Positions 42,850 through 57,059 of a stretch of 64,000 bases of DNA are shown in pieces. The stretch's first letter is position 1; each line of letters begins with the position of its first letter. Made by a program: the position numbers and the translations under genes. Source of the DNA: Eutreptiella sp. 'Long Island Sound 2002' (taxonomy: Eukaryota > Euglenozoa > Euglenophyceae > Eutreptiales > Eutreptiaceae). The stretch spans positions 153,344,352-153,408,351 of the forward strand of contig OZ038381.1 of assembly GCA_964036045.1 (NCBI GenBank), written 5' to 3'. The notes under the pieces were generated by a model. That model made no database searches and was not told the DNA's origin. It was given only the letters and a program-made list of their open reading frames with translations.

Positions 42850-45800
42850 GTGTCCTGCTGGGCCTGTGGGGACGTAGAACCAGGCACACCGGCCCGGGGG
42901 GATGGGGAGTCCAACCCAGGGGGTGGTCGGAGTTTCCTGCCGGGTCTGCGGCGATGGACAACCGGGCACACCGGCCTGAGGGGATGGGAAGTCCTGCCCA
43001 GGGGGTGGTCGGAGCGTCCTGCAGGGCCTGTGGGAACGTAGAACCGGGCACACCGGCCTGGGGGGATGGGGAGTCCAGCCGAGGGGGTGGTCGGAGCGTC
43101 CTGCAGGGCCTGTGGGAACGTAGAACCGGGCACACCGGCCTGGGGGGATGGGGAGTCCTGCCCAGAGGGTGGTCGGAGCGTCCTGCGGGGCCTGTGGGGA
43201 GGTAGAATCGGGCACATCGGCCTGGGGGGATGGGGAGTCGTGCCAAGGGGTTGGTCGGAGTGTCCTGCTGGACCTGCAAGGAGGTAGCTTCGGGCACACC
43301 GCCCCGGGGGGACGGGGAGTCCTGCCCAGGGGGTGGTCGGAGTGTCCTGCAGGGCCTGTGGGGACGCAGAACCGGGCACACCGGCCTGGGGGGACAGGGA
43401 GTCCAGCCCAGCGGGTGGCCGGAGTTTCCCGCAGGGCCTGCGGGGATGGACAACCGGGCCCACCGGCCTGGGGGGATGGGGAGTCCAGCCCAGGGGGTAG
43501 TCCGAGCGTCCTGCAGGGCCTGTGGGGACGTAGAACCGGGCACACCGGCCTCGGGGATGGGGAGTTCTGCCCAGGGGATGGTCGGAGCGTCCTGGGGGGC
43601 CTGTGGGGACGTAGAACCAGGCACACCGGCCCAGGGGGATGGGGAGTCAAGCCGAGGGGGTGGTCGGAGTTTCCTGCAGGGTCTGCGGGGATGGACAACC
43701 GGGCACACCGGCCTGGGGGGATGGGGAGTCCAGCCCAGGGGGTGGTCGGAGCGTCCTGCAGGGCCTGTGGGAACGTAGAACCGGGCACACCGGCCTAGGG
43801 GGATGGGGAGTCCAGCCCAGGGGGTGGTCGGAGCGTCCTGCAGGGCCTGTGGGAACGTAGAACCGGGCACACCGGCCTGGGGGGATGGGGAGTCCTGCCC
43901 AGGGGGTGGTCGGAGTTTCCTGCAGGGCCTGTGGGGAAGTAGAACCGGGCACACCGGCCTGGGGGGATGGGGAGTCCTGCCCAGAAGGTGGTCGGAGCGT
44001 CCTGCAGGGCCTGTGGGAACGTAGAACCGGGCAGACCGGCCTGGGGGGATGGGGAGTCCAGCCCAGGGGGTGGTGGGAGTTTCCTGCAGGGCCTGCGGGG
44101 AAGGACAACCGGGCCCAGGGGGCGGTCGGAGCGTCCTGCAGGGCCTGTGGGGACGTAGAACCGGGCACACCGGCCTGGGGGGATGGGGAGTCCTGCTCAG
44201 GGAGTGGTCGGAGCGTCCTGCAGGGCCTGCGGGGATGGACAACCGGGCGCACCGGCCTGGGGGGATGGGGAGTCCAGCCGAGGGGGTGGTCGGAGCGTCC
44301 TGCAGGGCCTGTGGGGACGTAGAACCGGGCACACCGGCCCTGGGGGGATGGGGAGTCCTGCCCAGGGGGTGGTCGGAGTGCATCGCTGGGCCGGTGGGGA
44401 GGTAGATTCGGGCACACCGGCCTCCGGGGACGGGGAGTTGTGCCCAGGGGGTGGTCGGAGCCTCCTGCACGGCCTGTGGGGACGTAGAACCGGGCACATC
44501 CGCCTGAGGGGACGGGGAGTCCTGCCCAGGGGGTGGTCGGAGTGCATCGCTGGGCCTGTGGGGAGGTAGATTCGGGCACACCGGCCTTGGGGGACGGGGA
44601 GTTGTGCCCAGGGGGTGGTCGGAGCGTCCTGCAGGGCCTGTGGGGACGTAGAACCGGGCACACCGGCCTGGGGGGATGGGGAGTCCAGCCCAGGGGGTGG
44701 TCGGAGTTTCCTGCCGGGTCTGCGGCAATGGACAACCGGGCACACCGGCCTGAGGGGATGGGAAGTCCTGCCCAGGGGGTGGTCGGAGCGTCCTGCAGGG
44801 CCTGTGGGAACGTAGAACCGGGCACACCGGCCTGGGGGGATGGGGAGTCCAGCCGAGGGGGTGGTCGGAGCGTCCTGCAGGGCCTGTGGGAACGTAGAAC
44901 CGGGCACACCGGCCTGGGGGGATGGGGAGTCCTGCCCAGAGGGTGGTCGGAGCGTCCTGCGGGGCCTGTGGGGAGGTAGAATCGGGCACATCGGCCTGGG
45001 GGGATGGGGAGTCGTGCCAAGGGGTTGGTCGGAGTGTCCTGCTGGACCTGCAAGGAGGTAGCTTCGGGCACACCGCCCCGGGGGGACGGGGAGTCCTGCC
45101 CAGGGGGTGGTCGGAGTGTCCTGCAGGGCCTGTGGGGACGCAGAACCGGGCACACCGGCCTGGGGGGACAGGGAGTCCAGCCCAGCGGGTGGCCGGAGTT
45201 TCCCGCAGGGCCTGCGGGGATGGACAACCGGGCCCACCGGCCTGGGGGGATGGGGAGTCCAGCCCAGGGGGTAGTCGGAGCGTCCTGCAGGGCCTGTGGG
45301 GACGTAGAACCGGGCACACCGGCCTCGGGGATGGGGAGTTCTGCCCAGGGGATGGTCGGAGCGTCCTGGGGGGCCTGTGGGGACGTAGAACCAGGCACAC
45401 CGGCCCAGGGGGATGGGGAGTCAAGCCGAGGGGGTGGTCGGAGTTTCCTGCAGGGTCTGCGGGGATGGACAACCGGGCACACCGGCCTGGGGGGATGGGG
45501 AGTCCAGCCCAGGGGGTGGTCGGAGCGTCCTGCAGGGCCTGTGGGAACGTAGAACCGGGCACACCGGCCTAGGGGGATGGGGAGTCCAGCCCAGGGGGTG
45601 GTCGGAGCGTCCTGCAGGGCCTGTGGGAACGTAGAACCGGGCACACCGGCCTGGGGGGATGGGGAGTCCTGCCCAGGGGGTGGTCGGAGTTTCCTGCAGG
45701 GCCTGTGGGGACGTAGAACCGGGCACACCGGCCTGGGGGGATGGGGAGTCCTGCCCAGAAGGTGGTCGGAGCGTCCTGCAGGGCCTGTGGGAACGTAGAA

Positions 45801-46420
45801 CCGGGCAGACCGGCCTGGGGGGATGGGGAGTCCAGCCCAGGGGGTGGTGGGAGTTTCCTGCAGGGCCTGCGGGGAAGGACAACCGGGCCCAGGGGGCGGT
45901 CGGAGCGTCCTGCAGGGCCTGTGGGGACGTAGAACCGGGCACACCGGCCTGGGGGGATGGGGAGTCCTGCTCAGGGAGTGGTCGGAGCGTCCTGCAGGGC
46001 CTGCGGGGATGGACAACCGGGCGCACCGGCCTGGGGGGATGGGGAGTCCAGCCGAGGGGGTGGTCGGAGCGTCCTGCAGGGCCTGTGGGGACGTAGAACC
46101 GGGCACACCGGCCCTGGGGGGATGGGGAGTCCTGCCCAGGGGGTGGTCGGAGTGCATCGCTGGGCCGGTGGGGAGGTAGATTCGGGCACACCGGCCTCCG
46201 GGGACGGGGAGTTGTGCCCAGGGGGTGGTCGGAGCCTCCTGCACGGCCTGTGGGGACGTAGAACCGGGCACATCCGCCTGAGGGGACGGGGAGTCCTGCC
46301 CAGGGGGTGGTCGGAGTGCATCGCTGGGCCTGTGGGGAGGTACATTCGGGCACACCGGCCTTGGGGGACGGGGAGTTGTGCCCAGGGGGTGGTCGGAGCG
46401 TCCTGCAGGGCCTGTGGGGA
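42850..46420. repeat. Tandem duplication of a 1,774 bp block inside the 82 bp array
   Basis: Unit-specific variants in the first half recur 1,774 bp later, for example 43,148/44,922, 43,803/45,577, 44,049/45,823 and 44,533/46,307. The period equals 22 units minus about 30 bp, because both copies share a shortened unit near 44,110 and 45,885. Only scattered substitutions separate the halves, so the duplication is recent. Confidence 0.8.
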
Positions 46421-49400
46421 CGTAGAACCGGGCACACCGGCCTGGGGGGATGGGGAGTCCAGCCCAGGGGGTGGTCGGAGTTTTCTGCTGGGCCTGCGGG
46501 GATGGACAGCCGGGCCCTCCGGCCTCGGGGGATGGGGAGTCCTGCCCAAGGGGTGGTCGGAGTGTCCTGCAGGGCCTGTGGGGAGGTAGAACCGGGCACA
46601 CCGGCCTGGGGGGATGGGGAGTCGTGCCCAGGGGTTGGTCGGAGTGTCCTGCTGGGCCTGCGGGGAGGTAGATTCGGGCACACCGCCCCGGGGGGACGGG
46701 GAGTCCTGCCCAGGGGGTGGTCGGAGTGTCCTGCAGGGCCTGTGGGGACGTAGAACCGGGCACACCGGCTTGGAGGGATGGGGAGTCCAGCCCAGGGGGT
46801 GGTCGGAGTTTCCTGCAGGGCCTGCGGGGATGGACAACCGGGCCCTCCGGCCTGGGGGGATGGGGAGTCCTGCCCAGGGGGTGGTCGGAGTGTCCTGCAG
46901 GGCCTGTGGAGAGGTAGAACCGGGCACACCGGCCTGGGGGGATGGGGAGTTCTGCCCAGGGGTTGGTCGGAGTGTCTTGCTGGGGCTGTGGGGAGGTAGA
47001 TTCGGGCACACCGCCCCGGGGGGACGGGGAGTCCTGCCCAGGGGGTGGTCGGAGTGTCCTGCAGGGCCTGTGGGGATGGACAAAACGGGCCCACCGGCCT
47101 GGGGGGATGGGGAGTCCAGCCCAGGGGGTGGTCGGAGTTTCCTGCAGGGCCTGCGGGGATTGACAAAATGGGCCCACCGGCCTGGGGGGATGGGGAGTCC
47201 TGCCCAAGGGGTGGTCGGAGCGTCCTGCAGGGCCTGTGGGGACGTAGAACCGGGCACACCGGCCTGGGGGGATGGGGAGTCCAGCCCAGGGGGTGGTCGG
47301 AGTTTCCTGCAGGGCCTGCGGGGATGGACAACCGGGCCCACCGGCCTGGGGGGACGGGGAGTTCTGCCCAGGGGGTGGTCGGAGCGTCCTGCAGGGCCTG
47401 TGGGGGCGTAGAACCGGGCACACCGGCCTGGGGGGATTGGGAGTCCCGCCCAGGGGGTGGTCGGAGTTTCCTGCCCGGCCTTCGGGGATGGACAACCGGG
47501 CCCACCTGCCTGGGGGGACGGGGAGTCCTGCCCAGGGGGTGGTCGGAGCGTCCTGCAGGGCCTGTGGGGGCGTAGAACCGGGCACAGCGGCCTGGGGGGA
47601 CGGGGAGTCCAGCCCAGCGGGTGGCCGGAGTTTCCTGCTTGGCCTGCGGGGATGGACAACCGGGCCCACCGGCCTGGGGGGATGGGGAGTCCTGCCCAGG
47701 GGGTGGTCGGTGTGTCCTGCAGGGCCTGTGGGGACGTAGAACCGGGCACACCGGCCTAGGGGGATGGGGAGTCCTGCCCAGGGGGTGGTCGGAGCGTCCT
47801 GCAGGGCCTGTGGGCACGTAGAACCGGGCACACCGGCCTGGGGGGATGGGGAGTCCAGCCCAGGGGGTGGTCGGAGTTTCCTGCAGGGCCTGCGGGGATG
47901 CACAACCGGGCCCACCGGCCTGGGGGGACGGGGAGTCCTGCCCTGGGGGTGGCCGGAGTGTCCTGCAGGGCCTGTGGGGACGTAGAACCGGGCACACCGG
48001 CTTGGGGGGATGGGGAGTCCAGCCCAGGGGGTGGTCGGAGTTTCCTGCATAGCCTGCGGGGATGGACAACTAGGCCCACCGGCCTGGGGGGATGGGGAGT
48101 TCTGCCCAGGGGGTGGTTGGAGTGTCCTGCAGGGCCTGTGGGGACGTAGAACCGGGCACACCGGCCTCGGGGGACGAGGAGTCCTGCCCAGGGGTTGGTC
48201 GGAGTGTCCTGCCGGGCCTGTGGGGACGTAGAACCGACACACCGGCCTGGGGGGATGGGGAGTTCTGCCCAGGGGGTGGTCGGAGTTTCCTGCAGGGCCT
48301 GCGGGGATGGACAACTGGGCCCGCCGGCCTGAGGGGATGGGGAGTCCTGCCCAGGGGGTGGTCGGAGTGTCCTGCAGGGCCTGTGGGGACGTAGAACCGG
48401 GCACACCGGCCTCGGGGGAGGGGAAGTCCAGCCCAGGGGGTGGTCGGAGTTTTCTGCAGGGCCTGCGGGGATGGACAACCGGGCCCTCCGGCATTGGGGG
48501 ATGGGGAGTCCTGCCCAGGGGGTGGTCGGAACGTCCTGCAGGGCCCGTGGGGACGTAGAACCGGGCAAACCGGCCTGGGGGGACGGGGAGTCCAGCCCAG
48601 GGGGTGGTCGGAGTTTCCTGCAGGGCCTGCGGGGATGGACAACCGGGCGCACCGGCCTGGGGGGACGGGGAGTCCTGCCCAGGGGTTGGTCGGAGTGTCC
48701 TGCAGGGACCGTGGGGAGGTAGATTCGGGCACACCAGCCTGGAGGGATGGGGAGTCCTGCCCAGGGGTTGGTCGGAGTGTCTTGCGGGGCCTGTGGGGGG
48801 GTAGATTCGGGGACACTGCCCCGGGGGGACGGGGAGTCCTGCCCAGGGGGTGGTCGGAGTGTCCTGCAGGGCCTGTGGGGACGTAGATTCGGGCACACCG
48901 GCCTGGGGGGATGGGGAGTCCAGCTCAGGGGGTGGTCGGAGTTTCCTGCAGGGCCTGCGGGGATGGACAACGGGGCCCACCGGCCTGGGGGGATGGGGAG
49001 TCCTGCCCAGTGGCTGGTCGGAGCGTCCTGCAGGGCCTGTGGGGACGTAGAACCGGGCACACCGGCCTGGGGGGATGGGGAGTCCCGCCCAGGGGGTGGT
49101 CGGAGTTTCCTGCAGGGCCTGCGGGGATGGACAAACGGGCACAGCGGCCTCGGGGGACGGGGAGTCCAGCCCAGCGGGTGGCCGGAGTTCCCGCAGGGTT
49201 TGCGGGGATGGACAACCAGGCCCACCGGCCTGGGGGGATGGGGAGTCCTGCCCAGGGGGTGGTCGGAGCGTCCTGCAGGGCCTGTGGGGACGTAGAACCG
49301 GGCACACCGGCCTGGGGGGGTGGGGAGTCCAGCCCAGGGGGTGGTCGGAGTTTCCTGCAGAGCCTGTGGGGATGGACAACCGGGCTCACCGGCCTCGGGG

Positions 49401-52019
49401 GACGGAGAGTCCTGCCCAGGGGGTGGTCGCAGTGTCCTGCCGGGCCTGTGGGGACGTAGAACCGGGCACACCGGCCTGGGGGGATGGGGAGTTCTGCACA
49501 GGGGGCGGTCGGAGTTTCCTGCAGGGCCTGCGGGGATGGACAACTGGGCCCACCGGCCTGAGGGGATGGGGAGTCCTGCCCAGGGGGTGGTTGGACTGTC
49601 CTGCAGGGCCTGCGGGGATGGACAACCGGGCCCTCCGGCCTTGGGGGATGGGGAGTCCTGCCCAGGGGGTGGTCGGAACGTCCTGCAGGGCCCGTGGGGA
49701 CGTAGAACCGGGCAAACCGGCCTGGGGGGATGGGGAGTCCAGCCCAGGGGGTGGTCGGAGTTTCCTGCAGGGCCTGCGGGGATGGACAACCGGGCGCACC
49801 GGCCTGGGGGGATGGGGAGTCCTGCCCAGGGGGTGGTCGGAGTGTCCTGCAGGGACTGTGGGGAGGTAGATTCGGGCACACCGGCCTGGGGGGGTGGGGA
49901 GTCCTGCCCAGGGGGTGGTCGGAGTGTCCTGCAGGGCCTGTGGGGACGTAGATTCGGGCACACGGGCCTTGGGGGATGGGGAGTCCAGCCCAGGGGGTGG
50001 TCGGAGTTTCCTGCAGGGCCTGCGGGGATGGACAACCGGGCCCACCGGCCTGGGGGGATGGGGAGTCCTGCCCAGTGGCTGGTCGGAGCGTCCTGCAGGG
50101 CCTGTGGGGACGTAGAACCGGGCACACCGGCCTGGGGGGATGGGGAGTCCAGCCCAGGGGGTGGTCGGAGTTTCCTGCAGGGCCTGTGGGGATGGACAAC
50201 CGGGCTCACCGGCCTGGGGGGGCGGGGAGTCCTGCCCAGGGGGTGATCGGAGCGTCCTGGAGGGCCTATGGGGGCGTAGAACCGGGCACACCGGCCTGGG
50301 GGGATGGGGAGTCCAGTTCAGGGGGTGGTCGGAGTTTCCTGCAGGGCCTGTGGGGATGGACAACCGGGCTCACCGGCCTGGGGGGGCGGGGAGTCCTGCC
50401 CAGGGGGTGATCGGAGCGTCCTGCAGGGCCTATGGGGGCGTAGAACCGGGCACACCGGCCCCGGGGGATGGGGAGTCCAGCCCAGGGGGTGGTCGGAGCG
50501 TCCTGCAGGGCCTGTGGTGGCGTAGAACCGGGCATACCAACCTGGGGGGATGGGGAGTCCAGCCCAGGGGGTGGTCGGAGTTTCCTGCAGGGCCTGCGAG
50601 GATGGACGACCGGGCCCACCGGCCTGGGGGGACGGGGAGTCCTGCCCAGGGGGTGGTCGGAGCGTCCTGCAGGGCCTGTGGGGGCGTAGAACCGGGCACA
50701 CCGGCCTGGGGGGATCGGGAGTCCAGCCCAGGGGGTGGTCGGAGTTTCCTGCAGGGCCTGCGGGGATGGACAACCGGGCCCAGTGGCCGGGGGGGATGGG
50801 GAGTCCAGCCCAGGGGGTGGTCAGAGCGTCCTGCAGGGCCTGTGGGGACGTAGAACCGGGCACGGCGGCCTGGGGGAATGGGGAGTCCAGCCCAGGGGGT
50901 GGTCGGAACGTCCTGCAGGGCCTGCGGGGATGGACAACCGGGCCCACCATCCTGGGGGGACGGGGAGTCCTGCCGAGGGGGGTTGTCGGAGCGTCCTGCA
51001 GGGCCTGTGGGGGCGTAGAACCGGGCACACCAGCCTGGGGGGATGGGGAGTCCAGCCCAGGGGGTGGTCGGAGTTTCCTGCAGGGCCTGCGAGGATGGAC
51101 AACTGGGCCCACCGGCCTGAGGAGATGGGGAGTCCTGCCCAGGGGGTGGTCGGAACGTCCTGCAGGGCCCGTGGGGACGTAGAACCAGGCAAACCGGCCT
51201 TGGGGGATGGGGAGTCCAGCCCAGGGGGTGGTCGGAGTTTCCTGCAGGGCCTGCGGGGATGGACAACCGGGCGCACCGGCCTGGGGGGATGGGGAGTCCT
51301 GCCGAGGGGCGGGTCGGAGTGTCCTGCAGGGACTGTGGGGAGGTAGATTCGGGCACACCGGCCTGGGGGGATGGGGAGTCCTGCCCAGGGGGTGGTCGGA
51401 GTGTCTTGCTGGGCCTGTGGGGAGGTAGATTCGGGGACACTGCCCCGGGGGGACGGGGAGTCCTGCCCAGGGGGTGGTCAGAGTGTCCTGCAGGGCCTGT
51501 GGGGACGTAGATTCGGGCACAGCGGCCTGGGGGGATGGGGAGTCCAGCCCAGGGGGTGGTCGGAGTTTCCTGCAGGGCCTGCGGGGATGGACCACCGGGC
51601 CCACCGGCCTGGGGGGATGGGGAGTCCTGCCCAGCGGCTGGTCGGAGCGTGCTGCAGGGCCTGTGGGGACGTAGAACCGGGCACACCGGCCTGGGGGGAT
51701 GGGGAGTCCCGCCCAGGGGGTGGTCGGAGCGCCCTGCAGGGCCTGCGGGGATGGACAACCGGGCCCACCGGCCTGGGGGGACGGGGAGTCCTGCCCAGGG
51801 GGTGGTCGGAGCGTCCTGCAGGGCCTGTGGGGGCGTAGACCCGGGCACACCGGCCTGGGGGGACGGGAAGTCCAGCCCAGCGGGTGGCCGGAGTTTCCCG
51901 CAGGGCCTGCGGGGATGGACCACCAGGCCCACCGGCCTGGGGGGATGGGGAATCCTGCCCAGGGGGTGGTCGGAGCGTCCTGCAGGGCCTGTGGGGACGT
52001 AGAACCGGGCACACCGGCC

Positions 52020-55000
52020 TGGGGGGATGGGGAGTCCTGCCCAGCGGGTGGTCGGAGTTTCCTGCAGGGCCTGCGGGGATGGACAACCGGGCCCACCGCC
52101 GATGGGGGGATGGGGAGTTCTGCCCAGGGGGTGGTCGGAGCGTCCTGCAGGGCCTGTGGGGGCGTAGAGCCCGTCACACCGGCCTGGGAGGATGGGGAGT
52201 CCAGTCCAGGGGGTGGTCGGAGTTTCCTGCAGGGCCTGCGGGGATGGACAACCGGGCCCAACGGCCTGGGGGGACGGGGAGTCCTGCCCAGGGGCTGGTC
52301 GGAGCGTCCTGCAGGGCCTGTGGGGGCGTAGAACCGGGCACACCGGCCTGGGGTGATGGGGAGTCCAGCCCAGGGGGTGGTCGGAGTTTCCTGCAGGGCC
52401 TGCGGGGATGGACAACCGGGCCCACCGGCCGGGGGGGATGGGGAGTTCTGCCCAGGGGGTGGTCGGAGCGTCCTGCAGGGCCTGTGGGGGCGTAGAGCCG
52501 GTCACACCGGCCTGGGAGGATGGGGAGTCCAGCTCAGGGGGTGGTCGGAGTTTCCTGCAGGGCCTGCGGGGATGGACAACCGGGCCCACCGGCCTGGGGG
52601 GACGGAAAGTCCTGCCCAGGGGGTGGTCGGAGCGTACTGCAGGGCCTGTGGGGGCGTAGAACCGGGCACACCGGCCTGGGGTGATGGGGAGTCCAGCCCA
52701 GGGGGTGGTCGGAGTTTCCTGCAGGGCCTGCGGGGATGGACAACCGGGCCCACCGGCCGGGGGGGATGGGGAGTCCAGCCCAGGGGGTGGTCGGAGCTTC
52801 CTGCAGGGCCTGTGGGGACGTAGAACCGGGCACAGCGGCCGGGGGGGATGGGGAGTCCAGCCCAGGGGGTGGTCGAAGCGTCCTGCAGGGCCTGCGGGGA
52901 TGGACAACCGGGCCCACCGGCCTGGGGGGACGGGGAGTCCTGCCCAGGGGGTGGTCGGAGCGTCCTGCAGGGCCTGTGGGGGCGTAGAACCGGGCACACC
53001 GGCCTGGGGGGATGGGGAGTCCAGCCCAGGGGGTGGTCGGAGTTTCCTGCAGGGCCTGCGGGGATGGACAACCGGGCCCCATGGCCTGGGGGGCTGGGGA
53101 GTCCTGCCCAGGGGGTGGTTGGAGCGTCCTGCAGGGCCTGTGGGGGCGTAGAACCGGGCACACCGGCCTGGGGGGATGGGGAGTCCAGCCCAGGGGGTGG
53201 TGGGAGTTTCCTGCAGGGCCTGCAGGGATGGAAAACCGGGCCCACCGGCCTCGGGGGACGGGGAGTCCAGCCCAGGGGGTGGTCGGAGCGTCCTGCAGGG
53301 CCTGTGGGGGCGTAGACCCGGGCACACCGGCCTGGGGGGACGGGGAGTCCAGCCCAGCGGGTGGCCGGAGTTTCCCGCAGGGCCTGCGGGGATGGACAAC
53401 CAGGCCCACCGGCCTGGGGGGATGGGGAGTCCTGCCCAGGGGGTGGTCGGAGCGTCCTGCAGGGCCTGTGGGGACGTAGAACCGGGCACACCGGCCTGGG
53501 GGGATGGGGAGTCCAGCCCAGCGGGTGGTCGGAGTTTCCTGCAGGGCCTGCGGGGATGGACAACCGGGCCCACCGCCCGGGGGGGATGGGGAGTTCTGCC
53601 CAGGGGCTGGTCGGAGCGTCCTGCAGGGCCTGTGGGGGCGTAGAGCCCGTCACACCGGCCTGGGAGGATGGGGAGTCCAGCCCAGGGGGTGGTCGGAGTT
53701 TCCTGCAGGGCCTGCGGGGATGGACAACCGGGCCCAACGGCCTGGGGGGACGGGGAGTCCTGCCAAGGGGCTGGTCGGAGCGTCCTGCAGGGCCTGTGGG
53801 GGCGTAGAACCGGGCACACCGGCCTGGGGTGATGGGGAGTCCAGCCCAGGGGGTGGTCGGAGTTTCCTGCAGGGCCTGCGGGGATGGACAACCGGGCCCA
53901 CCGGCCGGGGGGGATGGGGAGTTCTGCCCAGGGGGTGGTCGGAGCGTCCTGCAGGGCCTGTGGGGGCGTAGAGCCGGTCACACCGGCCTGGGAGGATGGG
54001 GAGTCCAGCTCAGGGGGTGGTCGGAGTTTCCTGCAGGGCCTGCGGGGATGGACAACCGGGCCCACCGGCCTGGGGGGACGGCGAGTCCTGCCCAGGGGGT
54101 GGTCGGAGCGTCCTGCAGGGCCTGTGGGGGCGTAGAACCGGGCACACCGGCCTGGGGTGATGGGGAGTCCAGCCCAGGGGGTGGTCGGAGTTTCTGCAGG
54201 GCCTGCGGGGATGGACAACCGGGCCCACCGGCCGGGGGGGATGGGGAGTCCAGCCCAGGGGGTGGTCGGAGCGTCCTGCAGGGCCTGTGGGGACGTAGAA
54301 CCGGGCACAGCGGCCGGGGGGGATGGGGAGTCCAGCCCAGGGGGTGGTCGAAGCGTCCTGCAGGGCCTGCGGGGATGGACAACCGGGCCCACCGGCCGGG
54401 GGGGACGGGGAGTCCTGCCCAGGGGGTGGTCGGAGCGTCCTGCAGGGCCTGTGGGGGCGTAGAACCGGGCACACCGGCCTGGGGGGATGGGGAGTCCAGC
54501 CCAGGGGGTGGTCGGAGTTTCCTGCAGGGCCTGCGGGGATGGACAACCGGGCCCCATGGCCTGGGGGGCTGGGGAGTCCTGCCCAGGGGGTGGTTGGAGC
54601 GTCCTGCAGGGCCTGTGGGGGCGTAGAACCGGGCACACCGGCCTGGGGGGATGGGGAGTCCAGCCCAGGGGGTGGTGGGAGTTTCCTGCAGGGCCTGCAG
54701 GGATGGAAAACCGGGCCCACCGGCCTCGGGGGACGGGGAGTCCAGCCCAGGGGGTGGTCGGAGCGTCCTGCAGGGCCTGTGGGGGCGTAGACCCGGGCAC
54801 ACCGGCCTGGGGGGACGGGGAGTCCAGCCCAGCGGGTGGCCGGAGTTTCCCGCAGGGCCTGCGGGGATGGACAACCAGGCCCACCGGCCTGGGGGGATGG
54901 GGAGTCCTGCCCAGGGGGTGGTCGGAGCGTCCTGCAGGGCCTGTGGGGACGTAGAACCGGGCACACCGGCCTCGGGGGATGGGGAGTCCAGCCCAGCGGG

Positions 55001-56300
55001 TGGTCGGAGTTTCCTGCAGGGCCTGCGGGGATGGACAACCGGGCCCACCGGCCGGGGGGGATGGGGAGTTCTGCCCAGGGGGTGGTCGGAGCGTCCTGCA
55101 GGGCCTGTGGGGGCGTAGAACCGGGCACACCGGCCTGGGGTGATGGGGAGTCCAGCCCAGGGGGTGGTCGGAGTTTCCTGCAGGGCCTGCGGGGATGGAC
55201 AACCGGGCCCACCGGCCGGGGGGGATGGGGAGTTCTGCCCAGGGGGTGGTCGGAGCGTCCTGCAGGGCCTGTGGGGGCGTAGAGCCGGTCACACCGGCCT
55301 GGGAGGATGGGGAGTCCAGCCCAGGGGGTGCTTGGAGTTTCCTGCAGGGCCTGCGGGGATGGACAACCGGGCCCACCGGCCTGGGGGGACGGGGAGTCCT
55401 GCCCAGGGGGTGGTCGGAGCGTCCTGCAGGGCCTGTGGGGGCGTAGAACCGGGCACACCGGCCTGGGGTGATGGGGAGTCCAGCCCAGGGGGTGGTCGGA
55501 GTTTCCTGCAGGGCCTGCGGGGATGGACAACCGGGCCCACCGGCCGGGGGGGATGGGGAGTCCAGCCCAGGGGGTGGTCGGAGCGTCCTGCAGGGCCTGT
55601 GGGGACGTAGAACCGGGCACAGCGGCCGGGGGGGATGGGGAGTCCAGCCCAGGGGGTGGTCGAAGCGTCCTGCAGGGCCTGCGGGGATGGACAACCGGGC
55701 CCACCGGCCTGGGGGGACGGGGAGTCCTGCCCAGGGGGTGGTCGGAGCGTCCTGCAGGGCCTGTGGGGGCGTAGAACCGGGCACACCGGCCTGGGGGGAT
55801 GGGGAGTCCAGCCCAGGGGGTGGTCGGAGTTTCCTGCAGGGCCTGCGGGGATGGACAACCGGGCCCCATGGCCTGGGGGGCTGGGGAGTCCTGCCCAGGG
55901 GGTGGTTGGAGCGTCCTGCAGGGCCTGTGGGGGCGTAGAACCGGGCACACCGGCCTGGGGGGATGGGGAGTCCAGCCCAGGGGGTGGTGGGAGTTTCCTG
56001 CAGGGCCTGCAGGGATGGAAAACCGGGCCCACCGGCCTCGGGGGACGGGGAGTCCAGCCCAGGGGGTGGTCGGAGCGTCCTGCAGGGCCTGTGGGGGCGT
56101 AGAACCGGGCACACCGGCCTGGGGGGATGGGGAGTCCAGCCAAGGGGGTGGTCGGAGTTTCCTGCAGGGCCTGCGGGGATGGACAACCATGCCCACCGGC
56201 CTGGAAGGACGGGGAGTCCTGCCCAGGGGGTGGTCGGAGCGTCCTGCAGGGCCTGTGGGGGCGTAGAACCGGGCACACCGGCCTGGGGGGATGGGGAGTC
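52020..56300. repeat. Three related blocks of 16-18 units inside the 82 bp array
   Basis: The same order of unit variants appears three times. Offsets are about 1,475-1,476 (18 units) between the first and second, and 1,311-1,312 (16 units) between the second and third, for example 52,848/54,323/55,635 and 53,012/54,487/55,799. A one-base deletion near 54,193 explains the one-base difference in offsets. Confidence 0.75.
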
Positions 56301-57059
56301 TCACCCCAGGGGGTGGTCGGAGTTTCCGGCAGGGCCTGCGGGGATGGACAACCGGGCCCACCGGCCGGGGGGGATGGGGAGTCCAGCCCAGGGGGTAGTC
56401 GGAGCGTCCTGCAGGGCCTGTGGGGACGTAGAACCGGGCACGGCGCCCTGGGGGGATGGGGAGTCCAGCCCAGCGGGTGGTCGGAGTTTCCTGCTGGGCC
56501 TGCGGAAATGGACAACCGGGCCCACCGGCCTGGCAGGATGGGGAGTCGAGCCCAGGGGGTGGTGGGAGCGTCCTGCAGGGCCTGTGGGGACGCAGAACCG
56601 CGCACACCGGCCTGGGGGGATGGGGAGTCCAGCCCAGGGGGTGGTCGGAGTTTCCTGCAGGGCCTGCGGGGATGGACAACCGGGCCCACCGGCCTGGGGG
56701 GACGGGGAGTCCTGCCCAGGGGCTGGTCGGAGCGTCCTGTGGGGCCTGTGGGGGCGTAGAACGGGGCACACCGGCCTGGTGGGATGGGGAGTCCAGCCCA
56801 GCGGGTGGCCGGAGTTTCCAACAGGGCCTGCAGGGATGGACAACCAGGCCCACCGGCCTGGGGGGACGGGGAGTCCTGCCCAGGGGGTGGTCGGAGCGTC
56901 CTGCAGGGCCTGTGGGGGCGTAGAACCGGGCACACCGGCCTGGGGGGATGGGGAGTCCAGCCCAGGGGGTGGTCGGAGTGTCCTGCAGGGTCTGCGGGGA
57001 TGGACAACCGGGCCCACCGGCCTGGGAGGATGGGGAGTCGAACCCAGGGGGTGGTCGGA

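Noticed and set aside
40382-45562. 1,726-codon Pro-rich minus-strand frame, with similar ones at 43,647-49,379 and 50,430-56,276
   Set aside because: The frame follows the 82 bp repeat through all three phases, and the opposite strand is open too. Nothing marks starts, domains or codon bias, so it is listed as repeat, not gene.
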